Notes under the pieces: model-generated
Database searches by the model: none
What the model saw: only the letters and a program-made list of their open reading frames with translations
What the model was told of the DNA's origin: nothing
NCBI GenBank assembly: GCA_018644665.1
Contig: JABGQA010000059.1
Span: forward strand, 1-34,838
From: Candidatus Poribacteria bacterium
GTDB taxonomy: Bacteria > Poribacteria > WGA-4E > GCA-2687025
DNA: 34,838 bases
Direction of reading: 5' to 3'
Made by a program: the position numbers and the translations under genes
Shown: one piece after another, positions 15,265-23,051 of the stretch
Position numbering within the stretch: position 1 is the first letter of the stretch
Layout: each line of letters begins with the position of its first letter

Positions 15265-16395
15265 GATGGCTCCCGTCTCAACGATCGCCTTGCGCACGGT
15301 GTACCAGTCGCCGCTGGCCGGCCCGAGGTCGCTCCACGCGCCTGAGCCAGGCGTCGCCCGCTCCCCATTCATGTACGCGTAGTCCTCGCCGCCCGCATGT
15401 CCCTCGTTCGGCTCACCCTCCGCCCAGTTCGTGTACTCCAGGGGCTCGCCGGTCACCCACCGCCATGTGCTCTCGACCTGCTCGTCGGTGAGCCCGATCC
15501 AGTACGGCTCGTCAGTCCCGAAAGTGTCGAGGAGCCATTTCTGCTCGGCTTGGTCCGCGATCGTGACGATGTGCGCGCCCATCGATATCGCGGTCTGGTG
15601 GCACTCGAACCAACTCCCCTCCTCGATCGGTCTGTACCGATGGCCGTTCGCGGGGTTCTCGATCCATCCAGGCGGCCCGCTCGTGGCGTCGGCGTCGGCG
15701 AGCACGAACTCGAGACCGTCGATATCCTCCCCTGGGTGGCTCACCGTGAAGTCCACGCTCTCGGTCACCTGTCGCTCGTGTGTGATCGTCAGTATGTGCC
15801 GAGCGACCTTGTCCACCATCATGATGAAGCGGCCTAGCTCGTCCGTTTGCAGGCGCTCGTCGCCTTCTCCACTTCCGCCGGCCGCGTAGTGCGCATGCCG
15901 CGCCGTGAGGCGCGCGTTGGCGACCGGCGCCCCGTCGGCATACCAGACTTGCCCGGTGATGCGGCTTCGCTTCTCGACGGTGATCGTGATGCCTTCGCAG
16001 GTCGCCTCTGGATCGACGCTGAAGAGAAGCTGGTGTTGACCGTGTACCGCGACATTCCCGAAGTCGATCGACCGGTACCAATGCGTCATCTGGCCATGCG
16101 TGGGATGGTGTATGCCCATCAGACCGAGCACGCCGGCAGGGACATCCTCGAACACGAACTGCCCGTCCGAGCCGGTGGTCGTCTTGGGCGCATGTTCCCG
16201 GGAACCGTACGACATCCCCGTGCCCTCCATCCTTACCGGTTGCACGTGCAACCGTAGATCAGCGCCCGGCTCGCCGGCCGTCGTCACGACCCGCCCTGAC
16301 AGCGTCGCCGCGTACGCCGTTCCAACCAGGGCGGCGAATGCCGCGGACATCGCCAACGATGCCCAGGCCCGCTCTACGTGTGTTCGCGATTCCAT
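15253..16395 (-). CDS. Secreted protein with carboxypeptidase-regulatory-like repeats and a C-type lectin domain
   Basis: A 380-aa exported protein. Signal peptide at about 1-29 (cleavage near TAYA/ATLSG). Two beta-sandwich segments of the carboxypeptidase-regulatory type follow, about 31-90 (LSGRVVTTAGEPG start) and 147-232 (ITGQVWYADGAPV start). The C-terminal CTLD spans about 243-372, with YWIGLTD, WRWVTGEP, the Ca/mannose-type EPN triplet (328-330) and WSD (354-356). EPN plus WxD in animal lectins predicts Ca-dependent mannose or fucose binding; transfer of that rule here is inference. The in-frame start 72 bases upstream is rejected because this ATG has GGGAGGG about eight bases before it and begins the signal peptide. 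Confidence 0.87.
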   Translation of the reverse strand: MESRTHVERAWASLAMSAAFAALVGTAYAATLSGRVVTTAGEPGADLRLHVQPVRMEGTGMSYGSREHAPKTTTGSDGQFVFEDVPAGVLGLMGIHHPTHGQMTHWYRSIDFGNVAVHGQHQLLFSVDPEATCEGITITVEKRSRITGQVWYADGAPVANARLTARHAHYAAGGSGEGDERLQTDELGRFIMMVDKVARHILTITHERQVTESVDFTVSHPGEDIDGLEFVLADADATSGPPGWIENPANGHRYRPIEEGSWFECHQTAISMGAHIVTIADQAEQKWLLDTFGTDEPYWIGLTDEQVESTWRWVTGEPLEYTNWAEGEPNEGHAGGEDYAYMNGERATPGSGAWSDLGPASGDWYTVRKAIVETGAIGGR

Positions 16396-16511
16396 GGCGG
16401 TTCCCTCCCGTTCGGACGTGTCCACCTGTACAGGGAATATGGTGCGTGCGCGGCATACGCGACGCAATCGACCGTGCGTTGGTGGGCGGCCGGCGACCGT
16501 TCCCGCGCGCG

Positions 16512-19500
16512 CTAGCGGGACCGTCCCAGGCTTCCGCCCGAGAAGGTGGGCGGCACGCCGATCGGCAGGCTGCGGAGACCCCAGCGATTCGTCACGGCGT
16601 CGAAGCCCGCGCCGAGGGTGATCGTCGGGTCGGCGATCAGGTTGATCTGGTAGGTGAACTCCTTGCGCACGCTGCCGGTGCTGCCGGAGCGACGCCAGGT
16701 GATGCGCAGATCCCAGTCACGCAGGTTGCGGCGAACGCTTATCTGCTGAGAGAACGGGTGTAGGTACGCGATGCGGAGTGCTTGCCACACGCTGCTTTCG
16801 CGCCACGCGGGGATGTCATCGTCGGGGCCGAGCCGGTTCCTGTCGTACTCGAATCGGGTATCTACGTCGATCTGGAAGAGGCGGCTGGGACGCCAATCGA
16901 ATCCGAACACGAGGTTGCGCCGCGCGCTGCCGGTGAGGCGCTGATACTGCGTGCCGAAGTCCGTGCTCCACCCCTTGCGGAAGTCGCCGCTGCGATACCG
17001 CACCGAGGACGAGAACTGCACCAGAGAGAACGCCGGCCGCTGTATGGTCGACGTGGGGCCGTACGTGTTGGGATCCCAGGATGCGTTCAGCGTGCCGGAG
17101 AGATTCCCGCTGGCGAGGGGACTGAATCGCCCGGTGCCCGAGATGAACTCCCACTTGCGATCCCTGAGCGCCTCCCGCTCAGAGAAGTCCCGCGATGTCC
17201 GAAGCGACAGCGTCAGACCGTTGATCGTCTCGCCCTGGCGCGTCTTTATCTGGAACGCCGACGTGAGGTTCAGATTGACGAACTTGCGCTCGAACAGGTA
17301 GGTGCTCGACCCGAACGGGTACAGCTTCACCAATTCCGGGTCGGGGTTGTCCGGGTCCGGCTCGGTGTCGTTTACGGACGGAGCCCAGTCGAAGTTCACG
17401 GAGGTCGTGACGTCGTGCTTCAGCCGACTCGCGCCGGGGACCCAACCGATGCTGTACACGCGGAACAGGTTGTTCGACGCCCCGGCGGAGCCGCTGAACA
17501 CGCCGCGTAGGATGTTCGTGTTCCCCTTCTGGTCCGTGCCGTGCCAGACGACCTGGCTGCGGCCGTCCATGCTCAACTTCACCTCGCGCGTCGACGAGAT
17601 CTCCAGCTTCGACTCCTTGCGAAGGGTCATGCCGACATCGAGCGTGCGCAGGTACACATCCTGCGTGCTTTCATCGCCGAGCCCACGGGCCGCGCGCGTC
17701 GTCCGCACTGACTCAGCGTATCGGAACTTGTCCCGGAAGAGGTTCGCGAGGCTACCGTCTAGCGAGAACGTCGTGCTGACGAGTGTTGGGAAACGCAACG
17801 GGCCCGCCCCCCAGTCCTCGACTGCGTCCGCGACATCGTCCATCCACCGGTGTAGTTGGCGGAAGCCCCACACGCGCTGTAACTGTCCGCCCCACGACCC
17901 GGTAAGCTCCGGCAGTCTCTGGACGGTTCCCGTGCCCTCGGCGAAGTCGAACGTTTTGTCGACGGTCAGGCGCGACCGAAACGACGGGGTGAGATCCTCC
18001 GGCCGCGTGGGGCTCGAGTCGTAGGTCACGACGCCGAAGGCGCGCAACTCAGAGCGGTCCTGGCCGAGGCCCTCCACGAACGTCCGGCTGCCGAAGTCGA
18101 GGCGCGTCCAGAACGCGACGCGTTTGCCCCTCCGTTCCCAGCCCATCGGTATGTCCTGCTGGTGCCGGAACTCCATGTCCCATTCCGTGCCGGTGCGGAA
18201 CGTCTCCTCACGACCGAAGGAGCGCAAATCCTTTCGGAAGATGGTCGCCTCGCCCTGGATGTTTCGGCGCCCCTCGGACTTCACGACGTAGAAGCCTTCG
18301 GGAGTGTCGATGACGTTGCTCACCTGACCCTCTTCGAGTCCTCGGGACGAGTTGTACACCTGACGGGGCACGTCCGCGGGGCCGGTCCAACCGATGGCGC
18401 CGCCGTCCTCTGCGGACTCGTGCGCGGATATCTCCGTCGCGAGCGTCGCGAAGTCCGGGGTCTCCTCTTCCTCGATCATGCGGAGCACCAGGATTCCCTC
18501 GCGCACTTCTATGGCGGCTGAGATGTCACCGGGTTCCATGTCGCGGATCGCCCGGCGCTGCGCCCACTCGAAGTCGTCGAGCTGCAGCCACACCTCCGTA
18601 GGCGGGTCGGGCATCAGGTTCTCGCTCTCCGAAATCGTGAGCGCCGACCGCGGGATGGTCCCGCCACGCTCGGAGATCATCGCCGTGAAGTCCGCGCCTG
18701 CCTTCGCGTCTCGGATGAGATCCTCGACGCCCTCCCGGGTGGCGTCCTTGGCGTCGTCACTGGCCTGGATGGCGATGAAGATGACCTGCACCTGTTTCTC
18801 GACGCGTCCGCGCGTCTTGATGACGTCGGACACGCGGAACAGATAGGAACCCGCGGGCGTGTCGATCAGCGGCGTGACCTCGCCGTATTCGAGCGCCATG
18901 ACCATCGGCTCCAACCGCGGCGGCAGCACGCCGTCGCCCGGCGCGAGGTAGCCCATGACCCCGTCATTGCCCTTCGTCGCGTCGTCGTCGGAGTACGTCC
19001 CTGCCAGGTCGCCGAACTCCGTGTCCCCGGCTTCCAGGGCGGCTACTGCTTCCTGCGCGCGCGCGCGATCGCGCTGGATATCCTCCTCGGTCAGTTCGAA
19101 CGGCACGAAGAGGCGCTGAACACGTTGGCGGTTGAAGTCCCCGCGCAGCCGGCTGTTGATCTCCTGCGCGTGCCGCTTGAGCGCGGTCTGGTCCTCGGGC
19201 GTGGCGTTCTCCGGGTAGGGCATGAAGATCATGCGGGCGTTCACGTCGCGGATGTTGTACTTGGTCTCGAATCCCTGACCGGTGCCGCGCACAGACGACC
19301 AGTCGAACTGCAGCACGCTACGCACCCGCGAGTTCCGCACGAGCGGCAACTGGATCGACGTCCAGTTCCCCTGGTAGCTGTCCGAGCCCACCTTGACGAT
19401 GAGCGCCGCGGGCTTCTTCTCTTTCAGGCTGCGACGATACGCCGGAAGATAGAGAAGCGGCACACCGCCGATTATGAAGACGACGTGCTTCGCGATGATC

Positions 19501-20168
19501 TCCTCGCCCAGATTCACGAGGATGCGGGACGCGCGGAAGTACGTGTGCGGGTACTTCAGCGAACTCGTCGTGAGGATGCCGTCCTTGATGAGCGACTCCG
19601 TGCCGGATACGCGGAGGATCTCATAGCCCTGGTAGTACCAGGGAGCGCCGTAGGCCGCGCCGCCCTGCGCGATGCCCTTCTTCGTCGTGAAGTCGAAGAC
19701 CAACTCGTCGGCGTAGGTGATCTCTTCGTCGACGGTGAGGCGGACGTTGCCCTTCGCTCGTAGCGCCTTCTTCAGGTCGGTCCAGACCTCGTCGGCCTGG
19801 AGGGTCATATTCTCGAAGCGTATGAAGGCATCGCCGTCGATGTAGGCGCCCTTGTCGGTCCAGATGACCTTGTCGCCATCGACGTACGTCTGGTCGGTCT
19901 CCAGCGACATGTCGCGGCGCAGGATGGACACCTCAGCGGCGGGGGAGTCCTCGTCGGCTGCCGGGTCGGATTCCGGCGCGACCGTAACGTCCGGGGAGGC
20001 GTCCTCCGTGGCAGCGCCCGCGTCCGAGGAGGGCTCGACGGTGATCTCGAAGTCGGTGGCGACGGGCGCGGGATCGGCGGCGTCCTCGGCCTGCGCTTGC
20101 GCCCCGGAGACAACGACGAGGAGCGCCCCGACGCAGACAACCCGGAGCAACGCGCGGGCAGATATCAT
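16512..20168 (-). CDS. LptD/OstA-like outer-membrane protein with internal parvulin (PpiC/SurA-type) modules
   Basis: A 1218-aa protein. Signal peptide about 1-27, then an Ala/Asp/Glu-rich linker to about 85. Residues 86-245 look like the LptD/LptA jellyroll (DGDAFIRFENMTLQADEV, ending in PLLYLPAYRRSL), followed by the first barrel-like strands (254-310). Parvulin-like modules then interrupt it: one complete at about 350-448 (FGDLAGTYSDDD, GVMGYLAPGDG, GEVTPLIDTPAG), a degenerate one at about 458-568 and a shortened third at 569-636. From about 640 to the end, alternating strands look like a beta-barrel again. LptD places LPS in the outer membrane. Mature cysteines are absent, so the E. coli disulfide scheme cannot apply. 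No Shine-Dalgarno precedes the ATG; the upstream SurA_N gene ends 19 bases before, suggesting coupling. The parvulin modules are well seen; the LptD identity is probable. Confidence 0.72.
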   Translation of the reverse strand: MISARALLRVVCVGALLVVVSGAQAQAEDAADPAPVATDFEITVEPSSDAGAATEDASPDVTVAPESDPAADEDSPAAEVSILRRDMSLETDQTYVDGDKVIWTDKGAYIDGDAFIRFENMTLQADEVWTDLKKALRAKGNVRLTVDEEITYADELVFDFTTKKGIAQGGAAYGAPWYYQGYEILRVSGTESLIKDGILTTSSLKYPHTYFRASRILVNLGEEIIAKHVVFIIGGVPLLYLPAYRRSLKEKKPAALIVKVGSDSYQGNWTSIQLPLVRNSRVRSVLQFDWSSVRGTGQGFETKYNIRDVNARMIFMPYPENATPEDQTALKRHAQEINSRLRGDFNRQRVQRLFVPFELTEEDIQRDRARAQEAVAALEAGDTEFGDLAGTYSDDDATKGNDGVMGYLAPGDGVLPPRLEPMVMALEYGEVTPLIDTPAGSYLFRVSDVIKTRGRVEKQVQVIFIAIQASDDAKDATREGVEDLIRDAKAGADFTAMISERGGTIPRSALTISESENLMPDPPTEVWLQLDDFEWAQRRAIRDMEPGDISAAIEVREGILVLRMIEEEETPDFATLATEISAHESAEDGGAIGWTGPADVPRQVYNSSRGLEEGQVSNVIDTPEGFYVVKSEGRRNIQGEATIFRKDLRSFGREETFRTGTEWDMEFRHQQDIPMGWERRGKRVAFWTRLDFGSRTFVEGLGQDRSELRAFGVVTYDSSPTRPEDLTPSFRSRLTVDKTFDFAEGTGTVQRLPELTGSWGGQLQRVWGFRQLHRWMDDVADAVEDWGAGPLRFPTLVSTTFSLDGSLANLFRDKFRYAESVRTTRAARGLGDESTQDVYLRTLDVGMTLRKESKLEISSTREVKLSMDGRSQVVWHGTDQKGNTNILRGVFSGSAGASNNLFRVYSIGWVPGASRLKHDVTTSVNFDWAPSVNDTEPDPDNPDPELVKLYPFGSSTYLFERKFVNLNLTSAFQIKTRQGETINGLTLSLRTSRDFSEREALRDRKWEFISGTGRFSPLASGNLSGTLNASWDPNTYGPTSTIQRPAFSLVQFSSSVRYRSGDFRKGWSTDFGTQYQRLTGSARRNLVFGFDWRPSRLFQIDVDTRFEYDRNRLGPDDDIPAWRESSVWQALRIAYLHPFSQQISVRRNLRDWDLRITWRRSGSTGSVRKEFTYQINLIADPTITLGAGFDAVTNRWGLRSLPIGVPPTFSGGSLGRSR

Positions 20169-20187
20169 GGCAGGAGGCTAAGGAGGG

Positions 20188-20871
20188 TTAGAATTCGGCG
20201 AGAATCTTGACGAACGACTTCAGGCGGAGCGCGTCGATGTACTTCTGACGTTCCTCCCCGAACCGGGCTTCGCGCAGCAGGTTCCTCGCTTCGTCCTTGT
20301 CCGCGAAGCGATCCGCGTTCGCCTCATGGTAGGCGATGACTTCGTCGTCCGTGACACTCAGCCTCGGCACGATCTCGCGTCTGAACAGATCCTCGATGCG
20401 CGCGTTGCGAAGCATCTCACGCCGGAAACTGGACACCGTGTACCCCTGGTCTCTCAGCGCCGTGGCGAACTCTTCGTCGACGCGCAGTCCATTCTGCGTT
20501 CTGAACTGGGTGATCTTGTCGTCGAGCATGATCTGCGTGACTTGGAGGGCGGGGTCTTCCTGCTCCTGACGACGCGCCTCCTGCTCCAGGAGCGTGGACG
20601 CTATCAGCGTGTCGAGCAGTTCGCCCATGCGCGACTCAGCCATGGCGCGCGCGTCTTCGGGCGTGCGGCGCTCGTATATGCGTAGGGCGCGGATGTGTTC
20701 GTCGACAAGGCGAGTCAGGTCGCCCTGCGTCAGCACTTCGGCGTTCACCAACGCCACGACTCGGTCCACGACGCGGGCCGAGGCAGGCAGCCCGAGGCCA
20801 CACGCGAGCAGCGCGACGCTAAGCGCCATGACTGCCCAACTTCGAACGCGTGCACTCGCGATGCGGCACAT
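20188..20871 (-). CDS. SurA N-terminal-domain periplasmic chaperone without a PPIase domain
   Basis: A 227-aa exported protein. Signal peptide at about 1-32, ending ALLACGLGLPASA; the mature start RVVDRVVALVNAEVLTQGDL is typical of SurA_N, where it reads VVDKVAAVVN. The helical client-binding domain continues to about residue 180, and a short helical tail closes the protein. No parvulin domain follows, although SurA normally carries two. An LLAC lipobox is possible but less likely than signal peptidase I cleavage after ASA. The long in-frame extension to 21015 lies inside the previous gene's repeat region and is rejected; this ATG has GGGAGG nine bases upstream. It lies between the tandem parvulin gene and the LptD-like gene and probably supplies the chaperone module. 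Confidence 0.85.
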   Translation of the reverse strand: MCRIASARVRSWAVMALSVALLACGLGLPASARVVDRVVALVNAEVLTQGDLTRLVDEHIRALRIYERRTPEDARAMAESRMGELLDTLIASTLLEQEARRQEQEDPALQVTQIMLDDKITQFRTQNGLRVDEEFATALRDQGYTVSSFRREMLRNARIEDLFRREIVPRLSVTDDEVIAYHEANADRFADKDEARNLLREARFGEERQKYIDALRLKSFVKILAEF

Positions 20872-20908
20872 CGGGTCTGCCTCCCGGCTTCCGTTCCGTT
20901 TCGGTGGA

Positions 20909-22927
20909 CTATTCGTCAGAATCGCCCTCGTCGGAGTGATCCTCGTGGGACTCGCCCTCGTCGGAGTGGCCCTCGTGGGACTCGCCCTCGTCCGAGTCGC
21001 TTTCGTCGGAGTCACCCGCCTCGGCGTCGTCTGTGGCGTCGGATGTTTCCTCGGCTTCGTCCTCGGGATACTCCGGCAAACGCTCTGCGTAGACTTGCAG
21101 TTTACTCGCCGTGACGAGGTCCTCGAGCCACTCCTCGAAGCGCGCTCGCTTGTTGATGCGCTCGGTGGCGCGTTGCACCTTGCTGCGCACCTCGTCGAGT
21201 TCCTGCTGGCGCTCGGGCTGCCGTTCCTCCACGCGGAAGATCATGAAGTACGTGTCTTCCTGGAGGTTCACCTCGATCGGCGCGGCGGTGATCTCACCGA
21301 CGGGGAGTGTGAACGCCTGCTCGACGAAGTTGGGCGCCTGGCGGTAGGTGTTCCGCGTGAATAGCCCGGTGTCGCCGTTGTTGTTCGCGCCGGGGCCCTG
21401 GTTCTTGCCCATCTCGGACTCCGTCGTCGCCAGCTCGACGATGTCCAGGCCCGCGACGACCTCTTCGAGCTTCGATGCGGCTTCCTCGGCGCTGGTGAAC
21501 GTGACGCAGGTTAGCCGTGCCTTCTCGTCTTCGAGGTACTCGTCGGCGTGTTCCTCGTAGTACGCCTGCAAGTCTTCCTCGGTGACCTCGACGTGGCCGT
21601 CTACTTCCTGCTCTACGAGCGCCTCGACCATCAGCTGGTCGCGGTAGTCGTCGAGCTTCGCCAGGTCTTCCTCGGAGTAACCGTGGCCAAGCTTCTTGGC
21701 TTCGAGCACCTTCAGATCCTCGACGACCTGCTCGTCGAGTAGGGTGAGCGCGCCTTCGGCGCCCTTGTAGCGGCTCTGACGGTAGACGGCGAGGCCGTCG
21801 AATTCCGCCTTGAGTTCGCCATAGGTGTAGGCGTGTGGCACGTCGTCCCAGGTGTACTCGGCCAGCGCGAGTCCAGCCTCGGGTTCGACTTCCGCGTCAG
21901 CTTCCGCCGCTTCGTCGCCCTCCGTCGCCTCTTCATCGTCGCCTTCGTCACTCTCGGCGTCTGCCTCGGGCGCGAGGACGGGGACCGTGTCTTCGTGCAC
22001 GACGAGTTGCGCGAGCTCACGAAGCTGCTGCGCCCACTCTTCCTGGCGCGCCGTTTCGGTGTCGCTCTCGACGCTCCGACGGATGCGCTTCTCGACCTCG
22101 TCGAGCGTCTGCTGCCGGGGCTCGTTGCGCTCTTCCTGGCGGAAGACCATGTAGTACTTCTCGCCCAGGCGGTCGAGTTCGACGACCTCGTCGGTCACAT
22201 CACCGGGCTGCATCTCGAACGCGGCGTTTACGAACGTCTCGACCTCGGTCCACGTCTCGCGCGCGAAGAACCCGGTGTCGCCGTTGCGGTTGCCCCCCGG
22301 GCCGACGTTCTTCCCCGCTTCCGACATCGCCGTGGCGATCTCGTCCAGGGTGCGTTCCTCTGCTTTGATCTCCGCCAGCAGGCCTGCGGCCTCCTCGGGG
22401 TCCTGCACCGTGACGCAGGTCAGTCGGACCTGCTCGGGCAGCATGTACTCTTCGAGGTGATCTTCGTAGTACGCGGTCACGTCCTCGTCGGTGACGTTGA
22501 CCTTGCCCGTTACCTCTAGCTCCTCGACCGCGTCGAGCATGATCTCACGGCGGTACGTCTCGACCTTCTCGAGGATCTCGACGGCGGTTTCGAGGCCCAA
22601 ATCACGGGCTCGTTCGAGTCCCAGCCGGCTTTCGGCCATCAACTGGAGGTACTCCTCGCGTCCCGCACGGCCGTCGTAGTCGTCCCTGCGGTAGTCGGGG
22701 AGTTCGGAGATCTCGCTCTCCATCTGCTGCAGCGTGATTTGGTGCTGCACGCCGTCCCACTCGAATTCCGCGAGCACGGTGTCCAACTTCGCCATGGGGG
22801 TGGAGGCGTCCGCTCCAGCCGCCGCTGCCTCGTCGACCGCTGCCACGCTCGTGCTACACGCCAGCTCTATCATGCCCAACGCGACCAACAACAGGGGCAA
22901 GCAGTATGCCCGGCAAATCACTCTCAT
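20909..22927 (-). CDS. Tandem SurA_N-parvulin-like lipoprotein with acidic His-rich tail
   Basis: A 672-aa exported protein, probably a lipoprotein (hydrophobic leader to C24 in IELACSTS). It is an internal duplication. Copy A spans about 51-310 and copy B about 355-610, each with a SurA_N-like helical part (LAEFEWDGV / LAEYTWDDV starts) and a parvulin-like part. The parvulin parts share RLTCVT (C171, C474), GKNxGPGxNxNGDTGxF and a VxRxEER-type end strand. An acidic linker (about 318-352) separates them. Residues about 639-672 form an Asp/Glu/Ser/His repeat tail. It is probably a periplasmic folding factor for outer-membrane proteins. AGGAGG lies eleven bases before the ATG. It follows mfd by 124 bases and precedes the SurA_N gene by 37. 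Confidence 0.85.
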   Translation of the reverse strand: MRVICRAYCLPLLLVALGMIELACSTSVAAVDEAAAAGADASTPMAKLDTVLAEFEWDGVQHQITLQQMESEISELPDYRRDDYDGRAGREEYLQLMAESRLGLERARDLGLETAVEILEKVETYRREIMLDAVEELEVTGKVNVTDEDVTAYYEDHLEEYMLPEQVRLTCVTVQDPEEAAGLLAEIKAEERTLDEIATAMSEAGKNVGPGGNRNGDTGFFARETWTEVETFVNAAFEMQPGDVTDEVVELDRLGEKYYMVFRQEERNEPRQQTLDEVEKRIRRSVESDTETARQEEWAQQLRELAQLVVHEDTVPVLAPEADAESDEGDDEEATEGDEAAEADAEVEPEAGLALAEYTWDDVPHAYTYGELKAEFDGLAVYRQSRYKGAEGALTLLDEQVVEDLKVLEAKKLGHGYSEEDLAKLDDYRDQLMVEALVEQEVDGHVEVTEEDLQAYYEEHADEYLEDEKARLTCVTFTSAEEAASKLEEVVAGLDIVELATTESEMGKNQGPGANNNGDTGLFTRNTYRQAPNFVEQAFTLPVGEITAAPIEVNLQEDTYFMIFRVEERQPERQQELDEVRSKVQRATERINKRARFEEWLEDLVTASKLQVYAERLPEYPEDEAEETSDATDDAEAGDSDESDSDEGESHEGHSDEGESHEDHSDEGDSDE
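20924..21013. repeat. 30-bp tandem repeat encoding an acidic His tail
   Basis: Two 30-bp units (20924-20953 and 20954-20983) differ at two positions, and a third (20984-21013) is diverged. They encode ten-residue units of the type GESHE-x-HSDE at the C-terminus of the tandem parvulin protein. The repeat also creates a false Thr/Pro/Arg-rich extension in another frame upstream of the SurA_N gene. Confidence 0.85.
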
Positions 22928-23051
22928 ATCGGAACGTGCCTCCTCTGGCGACTCACGCCTACCGACCGCACCACAACGCGCTTCTCGCTCGTCTTTGACT
23001 CGTCGCCGGCGCGTCTCACAGGCGACGAACTACAACCGGCCACATGAGACG

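Noticed and set aside
20872..21015. N-terminal extension of the SurA_N protein with Thr-Pro-Thr-Arg repeats
   Set aside because: It is the out-of-frame reading of the 30-bp repeat in the preceding gene; the downstream ATG has a good ribosome binding site and starts a signal peptide.
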